From: Halomonas fontilapidosi
GTDB taxonomy: Bacteria; Pseudomonadota; Gammaproteobacteria; Pseudomonadales; Halomonadaceae
Length of the DNA: 64,000 nt
Direction: 5' to 3'
Assembly (NCBI RefSeq): GCF_014192285.1
Contig: NZ_JACHXQ010000012.1
Coordinates: 32,585-96,584, forward strand
The translations under genes were made by a program, and so were the position numbers. Every line of letters starts with the position of its first letter. Position 1 is the stretch's first letter. Of this stretch, positions 29,999-40,859 are shown one piece after another. The notes under the pieces were generated by a model. The model was given only the letters and a program-made list of their open reading frames with translations. It did not search any database and was not told where the DNA came from.

Positions 29999-30026
29999 AT
30001 TATACCCAAGCCTTGCCGGCATGCAA
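29999..30026 (-). promoter_or_regulatory. sigma-70 promoter of tRNA-Pro
   Basis: On the minus strand, TTGCAT (30021-30026) and TATAAT (29999-30004) are separated by 16 bp. The -10 box lies about 40 bases upstream of the mature tRNA 5' end. Confidence 0.75.
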
Positions 30027-30048
30027 GCCCTGAGCGGTGTGGCGCCGC

Positions 30049-31056
30049 TCAGTTCTGCCGGTCGACGGCCAGGCGGGCGAGTTGCGCCATGCTGTCGCGG
30101 AAGGGACTTTCGGGCAGGGCGTCGAGTTGCGCCAGGGCCCTGTCGGCCATCTCCTCGGCACGGGCCCGGGTGTAGTCCAGGGCGCCGGTGTCGCGCACGA
30201 TGGCCAATACCTCGTCCAGGTGATCGAGGCCGCCCTGGCGAATGGCCCGGCGTACCAGGTCGCGCTGTGCGGGGGTGCCGGCGGCAATGGCCTGGATCAG
30301 CGGCAGGGTTGGCTTGCCCTCGGCCAGGTCGTCGCCGACATTCTTGCCCATCGCCTCGGCGTCGCCCTGGTAGTCGAGCAGGTCATCGACCAGCTGGAAG
30401 GCCAGGCCCAGGTAGCGGCCGTAATACTGCAGCGCGGCCTCCTGCTCGGGGCTGGCATCGGCGAGAATGGCGCCGCTATGCGAGGCCGCCTCGAAGAGCA
30501 TGGCGGTCTTGCCCTGGATGGTCTCGAAGTAGGCCGTTTCATCGGTGTCGGGATTGCCCACATTGGTCAGCTGCTGTACCTCGCCCTCGGCGATGGTGCA
30601 GGTGGCCCGCGAGAGCACGTCCATGATCCGCATGGAGCCCACTTCCACCATCATCTGAAAGGAGCGTGAGTAGAGAAAGTCGCCCACCAGCACCGAGGGG
30701 GCGTTGCCCCATGAATCGTTGGCCGTGGCCTTGCCGCGCCGCATGTGGGACTCGTCGACCACGTCGTCATGTAGCAGCGTGGAGGTATGCATGAACTCGA
30801 TCAGGGTGGCCAGCGTGATGTGCCGGTCGCCCGCATAACCCAGCGAGCGCGCTGCCAACAGCACCAGCAGCGGGCGCATCCGCTTGCCACCACTCTCGAT
30901 GATGTACTGACCGATGGTCTCCACCAGCGGGATGCGCGAGGCAAGCTGGTCCATGATCGTGCGGTTCACGGCGAGAAAGTCATCGGCGACCGCGGCATGC
31001 AGGGGCGCTGCGGAGGCTGGGCGAGGTGACTGAGGCGGTGAGGCGTTCGCTGGCAT
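30049..31056 (-). CDS. ispB: all-trans polyprenyl diphosphate synthase (octaprenyl type)
   Basis: IspB makes the long isoprenoid side chain of ubiquinone. The 335-residue protein has the two aspartate-rich motifs [15 protein letters not shown] and [15 protein letters not shown], plus [14 protein letters not shown]. An N-terminal Ala/Pro-rich stretch of about 20 residues precedes the usual start, so a start further downstream is possible. It is divergent from rplU-rpmA, the standard arrangement in gammaproteobacteria. The chain length made (C40 or C45) cannot be read from sequence. Confidence 0.94.
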   Translation of the reverse strand: MPANASPPQSPRPASAAPLHAAVADDFLAVNRTIMDQLASRIPLVETIGQYIIESGGKRMRPLLVLLAARSLGYAGDRHITLATLIEFMHTSTLLHDDVVDESHMRRGKATANDSWGNAPSVLVGDFLYSRSFQMMVEVGSMRIMDVLSRATCTIAEGEVQQLTNVGNPDTDETAYFETIQGKTAMLFEAASHSGAILADASPEQEAALQYYGRYLGLAFQLVDDLLDYQGDAEAMGKNVGDDLAEGKPTLPLIQAIAAGTPAQRDLVRRAIRQGGLDHLDEVLAIVRDTGALDYTRARAEEMADRALAQLDALPESPFRDSMAQLARLAVDRQN

Positions 31057-31214
31057 GGAGGCGGTTTCGACGAGTAGATGGGGCCGGGGCGAGAGACGCC
31101 TCTTCAGGCATCTGATTGTCGGCCATGCTATGGGGCCCCCATGGGGGCGTCAAGCCAGCGCTGACGGGCCCTTGGCCCGGGTGGCGGCTTGGCCCCCGGC
31201 GCTGGCATCTCGGG

Positions 31215-31243
31215 TTGTGCGGTCGTTCGCTCGCGGTTATAAT
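31215..31243 (+). promoter_or_regulatory. sigma-70 promoter of rplU-rpmA
   Basis: TTGTGC (31215-31220) and TATAAT (31238-31243) are separated by 17 bp. The resulting 5' leader to rplU would be about 100 bases long. Confidence 0.75.
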
Positions 31244-31348
31244 CCGCGACCCACTCATCATGCTCCCTGTCAGATGGCTGCCGGAAGGGGCGCCACTCGC
31301 AGCAGGTCGATGAAGAGCCAACACCCGATGAGTCCTGGAGAGAAAAGC

Positions 31349-31660
31349 ATGTACGCAGTGATTAAGAGCGGTGGCAAGCAGTACCGCGTTCAGGAAGGCC
31401 AGACTCTCAAGCTCGAGAAGCTGGAAGTGCCGACCGGCGACACCATCGAGTTCGACGAAGTCCTGCTGGTGGGCAACGATGAGGACGTCACGGTTGGCGC
31501 CCCGCTGGTCGACGGTGCCAAGGTGGCCGCCGAGGTCGTCTCCCACGGCCGTGGCGACAAGGTCACCATCATCAAGTTCCGTCGTCGCAAGCACCACATG
31601 AAGCGTCAGGGCCACCGCCAGTGGTTTACTGAAGTCAAGATCACCGGGATCTCCGCGTAA
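31349..31660 (+). CDS. rplU: 50S ribosomal protein L21
   Basis: This is the 103-residue L21, which binds 23S rRNA with L20. It begins [20 protein letters not shown] and contains the family block [21 protein letters not shown] chose the ATG at 31349, preceded by a GGAGAG site; the open frame extends upstream to 31055 without family resemblance. It is followed by rpmA after 34 bases. Confidence 0.98.
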   Translation: MYAVIKSGGKQYRVQEGQTLKLEKLEVPTGDTIEFDEVLLVGNDEDVTVGAPLVDGAKVAAEVVSHGRGDKVTIIKFRRRKHHMKRQGHRQWFTEVKITGISA

Positions 31661-31694
31661 GCGGCTGCTCCCCTGAACGAGCGAGGTATTTGCA

Positions 31695-31952
31695 ATGGCT
31701 CACAAGAAGGCAGCGGGTTCTACCCGTAACGGTCGCGACAGCGAATCCAAACGCCTTGGCGTCAAGCTGTTCGGCGGCCAGGTCGTCAACCCGGGCAACA
31801 TCATCGTTCGCCAGCGTGGCACCAAGTTCCACGCCGGCACCGGTGTCGGTATCGGCAAGGACCACACGCTGTTCGCCCTGGACGAGGGCGTGGTCAAGTT
31901 CGAGACCAAGGGTCCGAAGAACCGCAAGTTCGTCAGTGTCGTCTCTGCCTGA
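31695..31952 (+). CDS. rpmA: 50S ribosomal protein L27
   Basis: L27 reaches the peptidyl transferase centre with its N-terminus. The 85-residue protein begins [20 protein letters not shown] and carries the block [20 protein letters not shown], with no N-terminal prepeptide of the Firmicutes type. It is co-transcribed with rplU, with a strong hairpin downstream. Confidence 0.98.
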   Translation: MAHKKAAGSTRNGRDSESKRLGVKLFGGQVVNPGNIIVRQRGTKFHAGTGVGIGKDHTLFALDEGVVKFETKGPKNRKFVSVVSA

Positions 31953-31972
31953 GACCCCTGATGCTTGCAGCG

Positions 31973-32003
31973 AGAAGGCCCCGCCCAGGCGGGGCCTTCT
32001 TGT
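31973..32003 (+). terminator. terminator or attenuator after rpmA
   Basis: AGAAGGCCCCGCC and GGCGGGGCCTTCT form a 13-bp stem with a minimal loop, followed by TGTATC. It lies 35 bases before obgE, so it may only partly block read-through. Confidence 0.75.
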
Positions 32004-32037
32004 ATCATGGCGACATGGGTCGTCAGGAGAGTGAAAG

Positions 32038-33228
32038 ATGCAGTTCGTCGACGAAGCCTCGATCATCGTGGAAGCCGGCAAGGGCGGCAATGGCTGCCTC
32101 AGCTTCCGCCGTGAGAAGTACGTGCCCAAGGGCGGCCCCGACGGCGGCGATGGGGGGCATGGCGGCACCGTCTACCTGATTGGGGACGATGCCCTCAATA
32201 CCCTCATCGACTTCAAGTACCAGCGCTTCTACAAGGCGCAGAACGGTCAGCCCGGCATGGGGCGGCAGATGAGCGGGCGCGCCGGCGAAGACCTGCACGT
32301 CAAGGTGCCGGTGGGTACCACGGTGATCGATGAGGACACCCTGGAGGTGATCGCCGACGTCACCGAGATCGGCCAGGTGGTGCCGGTGGCCCAGGGCGGT
32401 CGCCGGGGGCTGGGCAACATCCACTTCAAGTCGTCCACCAATCGGGCGCCGCGACGCACCACGCCGGGCACCGAGGGTGAGCGACGCAATCTGCGCTTCG
32501 AAATGAAGGTGATGGCCGATGTGGGCCTGCTGGGGATGCCCAATGCCGGCAAGTCGACGCTGATTCGCGCCGTCTCCGCGGCCAAGCCCAAGGTCGCCAA
32601 CTATCCCTTCACCACCCTGGTGCCCAACCTCGGCGTGGTGAAGCTCGGTCAGCACGAGCACTTCGTGATGGCCGACGTGCCCGGCCTGATCGAGGGCGCC
32701 TCCGACGGCGCCGGCCTGGGGCTGCGCTTCCTCAAGCACCTGACGCGCACCCGGCTGCTGTTCCATGTGGTCGACGTGGCGCCCTTCGACGAATCCGACC
32801 CGGTGGAGGCCGCCGAGGCGATCATCCACGAGTTGGGCGAGTTCTCTCCGGCGCTGGCCGAACTGCCGCGCTGGCTGGTGCTCAACAAGCTCGACCTGCT
32901 GCCCGCCGAAGAGCGCGAGGCGGTTGCCGACGAGATCATCCGCCGGCTCGGCTGGGAAGGCCCGGTATTTCGCATTTCGGCGATCTCCAGCGACGGCACC
33001 GATGCCCTGGTGCAGGCCGCCTACCGGTGGATCACCGAGCAGCGTCGCCTCGAGAACGAGGACGAAGAGGCCGCCGAGCGGGCGCGTGAAATGCGCGCGC
33101 GGATGGAAGACGAGGCGGTGGCTCGCACTGAGGCCCGGCTGGGTCGCAAGCGCAAGCGTGATGACGAGGTCGATGACGACGACTTCGATGACGATGACTA
33201 CGACGTCGAGGTCGAGTACGCCCCCTGA
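32038..33228 (+). CDS. obgE: GTPase Obg/CgtA
   Basis: ObgE is a ribosome-associated GTPase for 50S assembly and the stringent response. The 396-residue protein has the glycine-rich Obg fold (residues 1-158, [20 protein letters not shown]). The G domain carries G1 [11 protein letters not shown]3 DVPGLIEGA and G4 NKLD. The C-terminal tail is very acidic ([17 protein letters not shown]), a usual gammaproteobacterial feature. It sits between rpmA and proB in the conserved rplU-rpmA-obgE-proB order. Confidence 0.97.
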   Translation: MQFVDEASIIVEAGKGGNGCLSFRREKYVPKGGPDGGDGGHGGTVYLIGDDALNTLIDFKYQRFYKAQNGQPGMGRQMSGRAGEDLHVKVPVGTTVIDEDTLEVIADVTEIGQVVPVAQGGRRGLGNIHFKSSTNRAPRRTTPGTEGERRNLRFEMKVMADVGLLGMPNAGKSTLIRAVSAAKPKVANYPFTTLVPNLGVVKLGQHEHFVMADVPGLIEGASDGAGLGLRFLKHLTRTRLLFHVVDVAPFDESDPVEAAEAIIHELGEFSPALAELPRWLVLNKLDLLPAEEREAVADEIIRRLGWEGPVFRISAISSDGTDALVQAAYRWITEQRRLENEDEEAAERAREMRARMEDEAVARTEARLGRKRKRDDEVDDDDFDDDDYDVEVEYAP

Positions 33229-33281
33229 AGGGGAGTTGTCCCGTAAGCTGGGTGCCGCTTGACGGGTGAACCGAGGAAAGG

Positions 33282-34421
33282 ATGGAAAGCAACGAGCAGA
33301 TAGTCGGCCGAGGGGCGCTGAAAAACGCCCGCCGAGTCGTGGTGAAGATCGGCAGTGCGCTGCTGACCAATGACGGTCGCGGCCTCGACGAGGCGGCCAT
33401 CGGCGGCTGGGTGGACCAGATCGCCGCGCTGCACCGCCGGGGCATCGAGGTGGTACTGGTCTCCTCCGGGGCGGTGGCCGCCGGCATGGTGCGCCTGGGC
33501 TGGCAGGTCCGGCCCTCGGCGGTCCACGAGCTCCAGGCCGCGGCAGCGGTGGGTCAGAACGGCCTCACCGAGTGCTACGAGGGCCACTTCGCCCGCCACG
33601 GCCTGCTCACCGCCCAGGTGTTGCTCACTCACGATGACCTCTCCAACCGCAAGCGCTACCTCAATGCGCGCTCGGCGCTGCGCACGCTGGTGTCGCTGCG
33701 CGTGGTGCCGGTGGTTAACGAGAACGACACCGTGGTCACCGACGAGATCCGCTTCGGCGACAACGACACCCTGGGGGCCCTGGTGGCCAACCTGCTGGAG
33801 GCCGACGCTCTGGTGATCCTCACCGACCAGGAGGGGCTGTTCGATGCCGACCCGCGCGGCAATCCCGAGGCGCGACTGATCGCCGAGGGGCGCGCCGACG
33901 ACCCGCGCCTGGCGGCGGTCGCCGGCGGTGGCGGGGCGCTTGGGCGTGGCGGCATGGCCACCAAGGTGCGCGCGGCCCAGCTGGCGGCGCGTTCCGGCGC
34001 GGTCACGGTGATCGCCAGCGGCCGTCAGCCGTCGGTGCTCGGCCGGCTGGTCGAAGGCGAACGGCTGGGCACCCTGCTGATGCCAGAGCAGGCACCCATG
34101 GCGGCCCGCAAGCGCTGGCTGGCAGGGCAGCTGCAGGTGCGCGGCAGCCTGACGCTGGATGCTGGCGCGGTGAAGGTGCTCAAGAGCAGTGGCTCGAGCC
34201 TGCTGGCGGTGGGGGTGACCGGCGTGAGCGGCCAGTTCCGCCGCGGCGACATGGTGCTCTGCGTCGACGAGCAGGGGCATCGCGTGGCCAAGGGGTTGGT
34301 CAACTACGGTGCCGACGAGGCGCACCTACTGGTCGGCAAGCCCAGCCACCAGATCGAGGCCATCCTCGGTTACATGGAGTCGCCCGAGCTGATCCATCGC
34401 GACAACCTGGTGGTGCTCTAG
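33282..34421 (+). CDS. proB: glutamate 5-kinase
   Basis: ProB phosphorylates glutamate in the first step of proline synthesis, which also matters for osmotic adaptation. The 379-residue protein has an amino-acid kinase domain ([47 protein letters not shown]). A C-terminal PUA domain begins at about residue 285. Length is normal for the PUA-containing form. A GAGGAAAGG site precedes the ATG. Proline feedback cannot be judged from sequence alone. Confidence 0.97.
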   Translation: MESNEQIVGRGALKNARRVVVKIGSALLTNDGRGLDEAAIGGWVDQIAALHRRGIEVVLVSSGAVAAGMVRLGWQVRPSAVHELQAAAAVGQNGLTECYEGHFARHGLLTAQVLLTHDDLSNRKRYLNARSALRTLVSLRVVPVVNENDTVVTDEIRFGDNDTLGALVANLLEADALVILTDQEGLFDADPRGNPEARLIAEGRADDPRLAAVAGGGGALGRGGMATKVRAAQLAARSGAVTVIASGRQPSVLGRLVEGERLGTLLMPEQAPMAARKRWLAGQLQVRGSLTLDAGAVKVLKSSGSSLLAVGVTGVSGQFRRGDMVLCVDEQGHRVAKGLVNYGADEAHLLVGKPSHQIEAILGYMESPELIHRDNLVVL

Positions 34422-34626
34422 CACTCTCGCAGGAACTATGGCAAGCCCGGGGCTGGCGTGATAGGATACGCCATCCTCTCAGACACGGCCCCTAAGCGAC
34501 TGCGCTCGATGGCGCAGCCGGAACATGGCCAGGCCGACGGGGATTTTTTCATTTCCCTGTTGGATCAAACAGTTATCAAGCGTCGCCGATAGATGGCGAC
34601 CGCAACTTTCTCCAAGGAGACAGTCA

Positions 34627-34893
34627 GTGGCGAACAGCAAGCAAGCCCGCAAGCGTGCCCGTCAGGCAGAAGGCCGTCGTGTCCTGAAGGCGAGCCAGCG
34701 CAGCATGGTCCGCACCTACATCAAGCGCGTCGTCAAGGCCATCCACGGCGGTGACCACGCCACGGCCATGGACGCCTTCAAGCAGGCGCAGCCGGTCATC
34801 GACCGCATCGCCGACAAGGACGTGCTCTCCAAGAAGAAGGCCGCGCGCCTGAAGAGCCGCCTCAACAAGCGCATCAAGGCACTCGCGGCGTAA
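34627..34893 (+). CDS. rpsT: 30S ribosomal protein S20
   Basis: S20 is an 88-residue primary 16S-rRNA-binding protein. It starts at GTG, giving MANSKQARKRARQAEGRRVL, with an AAGGAGA site seven bases upstream. The longer open frame to 34525 lacks family resemblance. A non-ATG start is typical for rpsT (TTG in E. coli) and fits its known translational autoregulation. An intrinsic terminator follows. Confidence 0.97.
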   Translation: MANSKQARKRARQAEGRRVLKASQRSMVRTYIKRVVKAIHGGDHATAMDAFKQAQPVIDRIADKDVLSKKKAARLKSRLNKRIKALAA

Positions 34894-34908
34894 CCGCCGA
34901 GCGCCCGC

Positions 34909-34937
34909 AAAAAAAACCGGCTGCGGCCGGTTTTTTT
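34909..34937 (+). terminator. rho-independent terminator of rpsT
   Basis: An A-tract, the arms CCGGC and GCCGG around TGCG, and a run of seven T form a short intrinsic terminator usable on either strand. Confidence 0.85.
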
Positions 34938-34990
34938 GTGTCCGCGATTCTTGCCGAGCACCCGCAGAGGCGCCGAACGAGGAACAGACG

Positions 34991-36637
34991 GTGACGGATC
35001 ACGACCAGCCCCCCGAGCCCCGGGACGACGAACGCCGGACGCCTGAGGGCGATCCGCGCCCCCCGGTCGTCGACGACCACGACCGTGCGGTGGCGCCCAA
35101 GGCGGGTGGCCTGATGCGCTCGGGCCTGGTGGTCAGCGTGATGACGATGCTCTCGCGCGTGATGGGGCTGGCGCGCGACGTGGTGATCGCCACCCTGTTC
35201 GGCGCCGGCAACGGCGCGGACGCCTTCTTCGTCGCCTTCAAGATTCCCAACTTCCTGCGTCGCCTGTTCGCCGAGGGGGCCTTCAACCAGGCCTTTGTGC
35301 CGGTGCTCTCGGAGTACGCTACCCGCGGCAGCAAGCGTGAAGTAAAGGAACTGCTCGATGCGGTGGCCGGCAGCCTCGCGGCGGTGCTGGCGCTGATCAC
35401 CGCGCTGGCGATGCTGGCCTCGCCCTGGCTGGTGTGGGCCTTTGCGCCCGGCTTCGGTCGCGACCCGGCGAAGCTGGCGCTGACTGCCGACATGCTGCGG
35501 CTTACCTTCCCCTACCTGCTGCTGATCTCGCTCACGGCGTTCGCCGGCAGCACGCTCAATACCTGGAACCGCTTCGCCGTGCCGGCCTTCACCCCGGTAC
35601 TGCTCAATCTCTCGCTGATCGGCGCGGCGGTGCTGCTCACGCCGCTGTTCGAGGAGCCGGCCATGGCGCTGGCCTGGGGGGTGCTGATCGCCGGCGGCGC
35701 CCAGCTGGCCTTTCAGGTGCCCTTCCTGGCGCGGCTGGGGCTGCTGCCGCGGCCCTGGCCCAATTTTGCCCACAGCGGCGTGCGACGCATCCTGCGGCTG
35801 ATGCTGCCGGGGCTGTTCGGCGTCTCGGTCTCTCAGATCAACCTGCTGCTCGACACCGTGCTGGCCTCACTATTGGCGGCGGGCAGCGTCTCCTGGCTCT
35901 ACTACTCGGACCGGCTGGTGGAGCTGCCACTGGGGGTGTTCGGCATCGCCATCGGCACGGTGATCCTGCCGGCGCTCTCGCGGCGCCATGCCGAGCAGTC
36001 CGGCGAGCATTTTGCCGCCATGCTCGACTGGGCGATTCGCACCGTGCTGCTGCTCGGCCTGCCCGCCGCGCTGGCCCTGGCGGTGCTCGCCGAGCCGCTG
36101 CTGATCGCGCTGTTCCACTACGGCGCCATGACCGATCGCGATATCGCCATGGCGGCGATGAGCCTGCGGGCTTATGCCTTCGGGCTGGTGGCCTTCATGC
36201 TGATCAAGGTGCTGGCGCCGGGCTTCTTCGCCCGCCAGGATACCGCCACCCCGGTGAAGGTCGGCATCATCGCCATGGTCGCCAACATGGTCTTCAACCT
36301 GATCCTGATCTGGCCGCTGGCGCATGCCGGCCTGGCGCTGGCCACGGCGCTCTCGGCCTTTCTCAACGCCGGCCTGCTGGGCTGGCTGCTGAAAAAGCAG
36401 GGCGTGCTGGTCTTCCAGCCCGGCTGGGGCCGCTACGCCATTCAACTGCTCGGCGGCTGCGCGGTGATGGGCCTGGGGCTGGCCTGGCTGGCGCCCGAGT
36501 GGCAGGCCTGGCTCGCGTGGAGCGTCTGGACCCGCGCCGGCTGGCTGGCAGTGCTGGTCGTGGCTGGGGCGGCGGTCTACTTCGCCTGGCTGGCGGCCTT
36601 CGGGGTGCGCCTGCGCCATTTCCGGATGAAGGGCTGA
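34991..36637 (+). CDS. murJ: lipid II flippase MurJ
   Basis: MurJ flips lipid II across the inner membrane for peptidoglycan synthesis. The product is up to 548 residues with about fourteen membrane helices. It shows SVMTMLSRVMGLARDVVIAT and FKIPNFLRRLFAEGAFNQAF, the MurJ/MviN signatures. I kept the GTG at 34991, which gives a charged 40-residue leader before the first helix. The ATG at 35114 (MRSGLVVSVMTML) would give the usual family start. rpsT-murJ-ribF is a conserved order. Confidence 0.93.
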   Translation: MTDHDQPPEPRDDERRTPEGDPRPPVVDDHDRAVAPKAGGLMRSGLVVSVMTMLSRVMGLARDVVIATLFGAGNGADAFFVAFKIPNFLRRLFAEGAFNQAFVPVLSEYATRGSKREVKELLDAVAGSLAAVLALITALAMLASPWLVWAFAPGFGRDPAKLALTADMLRLTFPYLLLISLTAFAGSTLNTWNRFAVPAFTPVLLNLSLIGAAVLLTPLFEEPAMALAWGVLIAGGAQLAFQVPFLARLGLLPRPWPNFAHSGVRRILRLMLPGLFGVSVSQINLLLDTVLASLLAAGSVSWLYYSDRLVELPLGVFGIAIGTVILPALSRRHAEQSGEHFAAMLDWAIRTVLLLGLPAALALAVLAEPLLIALFHYGAMTDRDIAMAAMSLRAYAFGLVAFMLIKVLAPGFFARQDTATPVKVGIIAMVANMVFNLILIWPLAHAGLALATALSAFLNAGLLGWLLKKQGVLVFQPGWGRYAIQLLGGCAVMGLGLAWLAPEWQAWLAWSVWTRAGWLAVLVVAGAAVYFAWLAAFGVRLRHFRMKG

Positions 36638-36663
36638 AGGATGCCAACCAAACGCCGCTCCGC

Positions 36664-36753
36664 GGCGGATCGCGACGCAAGCGTTGCTCCCACAATTCAT
36701 GTCATGGCCGGTGGCTAGGGGGCATATGGGAGCGGTGCTTGCACCGCGAAAGG
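36664..36753. repeat. inverted pair of REP-like elements, family B (in a 308-bp gap)
   Basis: Copy 1 (36664-36692) reads, on the minus strand, GTGGGAGCAACGCTTGCGTC. Copy 2 (36727-36753) reads, on the plus strand, TGGGAGCGGTGCTTGCACCG. They face each other across about 34 bases. Another copy is at 43360-43386. The type resembles Pseudomonas-style REPs. The rest of the murJ-ribF gap (36638-36945) holds the ribF promoter and nothing else that I recognise. Confidence 0.7.
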
Positions 36754-36885
36754 CGGAGAGCTCTGTCAGTGGCCATGAGCAGCCAGTCGCCGTGCGAGTC
36801 GAAGCGTCGAGCCGTCAGCTCCCACAAGAAGCAGCTGATCACCGGGCTCTACAAGAGACGGCGGGGAAAGACCAAGCCACGCCGG

Positions 36886-36914
36886 CTGTCAAGGGGCCCC
36901 CGGTCCGTTATAAT
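36886..36914 (+). promoter_or_regulatory. sigma-70 promoter of ribF
   Basis: CTGTCA (36886-36891) and TATAAT (36909-36914) are separated by 17 bp. The start codon of ribF lies about 30 bases downstream, leaving little room for a riboswitch. Confidence 0.7.
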
Positions 36915-36945
36915 CGTGGCCTTTATTTCCAGCGTGATGACGCCC

Positions 36946-37992
36946 ATGCGAGTGATTCGAGGACTGCACAACCTGCGTGACGAGGACCGCGGCTGCGTGG
37001 CGACCATCGGCAACTTCGATGGCGTGCACCGCGGGCACCGCGCGATCCTCGATCAGTGTCGCGAGCAGGCCGCCCGACTCGGCCTGCCGGTCACGGTGGT
37101 GGTCTTCGAACCTCAGCCGCGGGAGTTCTTCGCCGGCGCGCAGGCGCCGCCGCGGCTGACCCGGTTGCGCGACAAGGTGGCGTTGCTCGGCGAGTGCGGG
37201 GTCGACCGCGTCCTCTGCCTGCCCTTCAACGATGCCCTGCGCAGCCTGACCGCCCTCGAGTTCATCGAGCAGGTGCTGGTGGTGGGCCTGGGCGTGCGCC
37301 ACCTGGTGGTGGGCGACGATTTCCGCTTCGGCTGCGACCGTCGCGGCGACTTCCATCTGCTCACCGAGGTGGGCGAGACGCGCGGCTTCGGCGTCGAGCA
37401 CACCCGCACCTTCACCGTCGACGACGAGCGGGTCTCCAGCAGCCGGATACGCACGCTGCTGGCCAGCGGCAACTTCGCTGCCGCGGCACGCCTGCTGGGT
37501 CGCCCCTACCGGCTGGGTGGCCGAGTGGTACCCGACCGGCAACTCGGCCGCACCATCGGCGTGCCCACCGCCAATCTGCCGCAGCCGGCCCTGTCGCTGG
37601 CCCTGCAGGGCGTTTATGCGGTGCTGACCGAGCTCCCCGGTGGGCGTCGTCTGCCCGGCGTGGCCAACATCGGCTGGCGTCCCACCGTGGGCAGCGAGCG
37701 CCCCGTGCTCGAGGTGCACCTCTTCGATTTCGACGGCGACCTCTACGGAGAGCGCCTGGCGGTGTTCCCCTGCGCCAAGCTGCGCGGCGAGGTGAAGTTC
37801 GACGACTTCGCGGCCCTGAAACACCAGATTGGTCTCGACCTCAAGCGAGCCCGCGCCTACTTAACGAACCACGCCGCCGACCGACAGGCCGGCGACGGTG
37901 ATGATCTTCCTCTGGCATCGGCGCCGCTGGCGCGCGAGGCCGTGACTTCCGAATCCTCGGCGGGTACGCCCGCCGACCACGACGACGGCTGA
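36946..37992 (+). CDS. ribF: bifunctional riboflavin kinase/FAD synthetase
   Basis: RibF converts riboflavin to FMN and FAD. The 348-residue protein has an N-terminal nucleotidyltransferase domain ([33 protein letters not shown]). A C-terminal riboflavin kinase domain ([22 protein letters not shown]) follows. A low-complexity tail of about 40 residues after residue 305 is longer than in E. coli. ATG codons at 36937 and 36946 are both in frame; I chose the second, [12 protein letters not shown]. It begins the ribF-ileS-lspA-fkpB-ispH cluster. Confidence 0.96.
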   Translation: MRVIRGLHNLRDEDRGCVATIGNFDGVHRGHRAILDQCREQAARLGLPVTVVVFEPQPREFFAGAQAPPRLTRLRDKVALLGECGVDRVLCLPFNDALRSLTALEFIEQVLVVGLGVRHLVVGDDFRFGCDRRGDFHLLTEVGETRGFGVEHTRTFTVDDERVSSSRIRTLLASGNFAAAARLLGRPYRLGGRVVPDRQLGRTIGVPTANLPQPALSLALQGVYAVLTELPGGRRLPGVANIGWRPTVGSERPVLEVHLFDFDGDLYGERLAVFPCAKLRGEVKFDDFAALKHQIGLDLKRARAYLTNHAADRQAGDGDDLPLASAPLAREAVTSESSAGTPADHDDG

Positions 37993-38002
37993 CCCCCAGG
38001 AT

Positions 38003-40837
38003 ATGAGCGACTACAAGCACACTCTGAACCTGCCAGAAACCGACTTCCCCATGCGCGGCATGTTGCCGAAAAAGGAGCCCGCGCGGGTGTCGCAGTGGAA
38101 GGCGATGGACCTCTACCATCGCCTTCGCGAGGAGCGCCGGGGCAGGGAGCTGTTCGTCCTTCACGACGGCCCTCCCTACGCCAACGGCAGCATCCACATC
38201 GGTCATGCCGTCAACAAGATCCTCAAGGACATCATCGTCAAGTCGAAGAACCTGGCCGGCTTCGATGCTCCCTACGTGCCCGGCTGGGACTGCCATGGCC
38301 TGCCCATCGAACACAAGGTGGAGACCACCCACGGCAAGCATCTCGAGCCGGCGAGCGCCCGCGAGCTGTGCCGCGAGTATGCCGCCGAGCAGATCCAGGG
38401 CCAGCTCAGCGACTTCGTGCGCCTGGGCGTCATCGGTGACTGGGACAATCCCTATCGCTCCATGGACTTCGCCAACGAAGCTGGCGAGATCCGCGCCCTA
38501 GCCGACATGGTCGAGGCCGGCTATGTCTTCAAGGGGCTTAAGCCCGTCAACTGGTGTTTCGACTGCGGCTCGGCGCTGGCCGAGGCCGAGGTGGAGTACC
38601 AGGACAAGAAGTCCGATGCCATCGACGTGGCCTTCCCGGTGGAGGACGCCGACAAGCTGGCCGCCGCCTTCGGCCTCGACCGGCTGCCCAAGGCCGCCGC
38701 CGTGGTCATCTGGACCACCACGCCCTGGACCATTCCCGCCAACCAGGCGCTCAATGTGCATCCCGAGTTCACCTATGCCCTGGTGGATACCGGCGAGCGG
38801 TTGCTGGTGCTGGCCGAGGAACTGGTGGGGTCGTGCCTGGAGCGCTTCGAGCTGCAAGGTGAGATCATCGCCACCGCCACCGGCCAGCGACTGGATGGCG
38901 TTCGTTTCCGCCACCCCTTCTACGATCGCCTGTCGCCGGTCTACCTGGCCGACTACGTCGAGGTCGACGTCGGCAGCACCGGCATCGTTCACTCGGCCCC
39001 GGCCTACGGCGTCGACGACTTCGTCACCTGCCGCGCCCACGGCATGACCTTCGACGAGATCGAGAGCCCGGTGCAGGGCAACGGCGTCTACGTCGATGAC
39101 CTGCCGTTCTTCGGCGGCCAGATGATCTGGAAGGCCAATCTGCAGATCGTCGCCAAGCTCGACGAAGTAAGTGCGCTGATGGCCCACCAGACCATCACTC
39201 ACAGCTACATGCACTGCTGGCGCCACAAGAGCCCGGTGATCTACCGCGCCACCGCCCAGTGGTTCGTGGGCATGGACGTGCAGGGCAAGGATGGCCGGAC
39301 CCTGCGCGAGCGCGCCCTGGAGGGCATCGAGGCGACCACCTTCACCCCGGCCTGGGGCAAGGCGCGCCTGCACAGCATGATCGCCAACCGTCCGGACTGG
39401 TGCATCTCCCGCCAGCGCAACTGGGGCGTGCCGATCCCCTTCTTCCTGCACAAGGCCACCGGCGAGTTGCATCCGCGCACCGTGGCACTGATGGAAGAGG
39501 CTGCCCAGCGGGTGGAGGCCGAGGGCATCGACGCCTGGTTTCGCCTCGACCCCGCCGAGCTGCTGGGCGAGGAAGCCGCCGATTATGACAAGGTCACCGA
39601 CACCCTGGATGTCTGGTTCGACTCCGGGACCACCCATCGCCACGTGCTGCGCGGCTCACATCCCCACGGCCACGAGCAGGGGCCGATCGCCGATCTCTAC
39701 CTGGAAGGCTCCGACCAGCACCGCGGCTGGTTCCACTCCTCGCTGCTGACCGGCTGCGCCATCGACGGCCACCCGCCGTATCGCGGCTTGCTGACCCACG
39801 GCTTCACCGTGGATGCCCAGGGCCGCAAGATGTCCAAGTCGGTCGGCAACGTGGTGGCGCCCCAGGAGGTGATGGACAAGCTCGGCGCCGACATCCTGCG
39901 TCTGTGGGCGGCCTCCACCGACTACTCCGGCGAGATGGCGGTCTCCGACGAGATCCTCAAACGCACCGCCGACGTCTATCGGCGCATCCGCAATACCGCG
40001 CGCTTCCTGCTGGCCAACCTCAATGGCTTCGAGCCGGCGCGCGATGCGCTGCCCTTCGACGAGATGCTGGCCCTCGACCAGTGGGTGGTGGATCGCGCCG
40101 CCCAGCTGCAGGCGCGCATCGAGACCGCCTATGCGGAGTACCGCTTCCTCGACGTCTACCAGCAGGTGCACGGTTTCTGCGCCCGCGAGCTCGGCGGCTT
40201 CTACCTGGACGTGATCAAGGATCGCCAATACACCACCCAGGCCGACTCGGTGGCCCGTCGCAGCGCCCAGACCGCCCTCTATCAGGTGGTCGAAGCGCTG
40301 GTGCGCTGGGTGGCGCCGATCCTCTCGTTCACCGCCGAGGAGATCTTCGAGAACATCCCGGGCGAGCGCGGCGAGAGCGTGCTGCTCGCCGAGTACTACA
40401 CCGGCCTAGGGACGCTCGCCGATGACGCGGCCATGGGCCGCGACTTCTGGGAGCAGGTGCTCGAGGTCAAGCAGGCGGTCAACAAGCGCCTGGAAGACGC
40501 CCGCAACGCCAAGGCGATCAAGGGCAGCCTGGCCGCCGAGGTCACCCTCTACGTGGACGATGCCCTGCAGGCCACGCTCGCCAAGCTGGGCGACGAGTTG
40601 CGCTTCGTGATGCTGACCAGCGAGGTGCGCCTGGCGCCGCTCGACGAGGCCAAAGACGCCGAGGCCACCGAGCTCGAGGGGCTCAAGGTGGCCGTAGCCG
40701 AAAGCCCCAACACCAAGTGCGAGCGCTGCTGGCACCACCGCGAGGACGTGGGGACGCATCCCGAGCACCCCGACCTCTGCGGGCGCTGCATCAGCAACCT
40801 GCCGGATGGCCCCGGCGAGACCCGTCAGTTTGCCTGA
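38003..40837 (+). CDS. ileS: isoleucyl-tRNA synthetase
   Basis: This is the 944-residue class Ia synthetase charging tRNA-Ile. The HIGH motif is in [19 protein letters not shown] and the KMSKS loop is in [10 protein letters not shown]. An editing CP1 domain lies between about residues 200 and 400. The C-terminal zinc site is CERCW and CGRC. Length matches E. coli IleS (938). It begins 10 bases after ribF and is followed by lspA. Confidence 0.98.
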   Translation: MSDYKHTLNLPETDFPMRGMLPKKEPARVSQWKAMDLYHRLREERRGRELFVLHDGPPYANGSIHIGHAVNKILKDIIVKSKNLAGFDAPYVPGWDCHGLPIEHKVETTHGKHLEPASARELCREYAAEQIQGQLSDFVRLGVIGDWDNPYRSMDFANEAGEIRALADMVEAGYVFKGLKPVNWCFDCGSALAEAEVEYQDKKSDAIDVAFPVEDADKLAAAFGLDRLPKAAAVVIWTTTPWTIPANQALNVHPEFTYALVDTGERLLVLAEELVGSCLERFELQGEIIATATGQRLDGVRFRHPFYDRLSPVYLADYVEVDVGSTGIVHSAPAYGVDDFVTCRAHGMTFDEIESPVQGNGVYVDDLPFFGGQMIWKANLQIVAKLDEVSALMAHQTITHSYMHCWRHKSPVIYRATAQWFVGMDVQGKDGRTLRERALEGIEATTFTPAWGKARLHSMIANRPDWCISRQRNWGVPIPFFLHKATGELHPRTVALMEEAAQRVEAEGIDAWFRLDPAELLGEEAADYDKVTDTLDVWFDSGTTHRHVLRGSHPHGHEQGPIADLYLEGSDQHRGWFHSSLLTGCAIDGHPPYRGLLTHGFTVDAQGRKMSKSVGNVVAPQEVMDKLGADILRLWAASTDYSGEMAVSDEILKRTADVYRRIRNTARFLLANLNGFEPARDALPFDEMLALDQWVVDRAAQLQARIETAYAEYRFLDVYQQVHGFCARELGGFYLDVIKDRQYTTQADSVARRSAQTALYQVVEALVRWVAPILSFTAEEIFENIPGERGESVLLAEYYTGLGTLADDAAMGRDFWEQVLEVKQAVNKRLEDARNAKAIKGSLAAEVTLYVDDALQATLAKLGDELRFVMLTSEVRLAPLDEAKDAEATELEGLKVAVAESPNTKCERCWHHREDVGTHPEHPDLCGRCISNLPDGPGETRQFA

Positions 40838-40859
40838 TGGGCCTTAGGAGGCAATGGCG

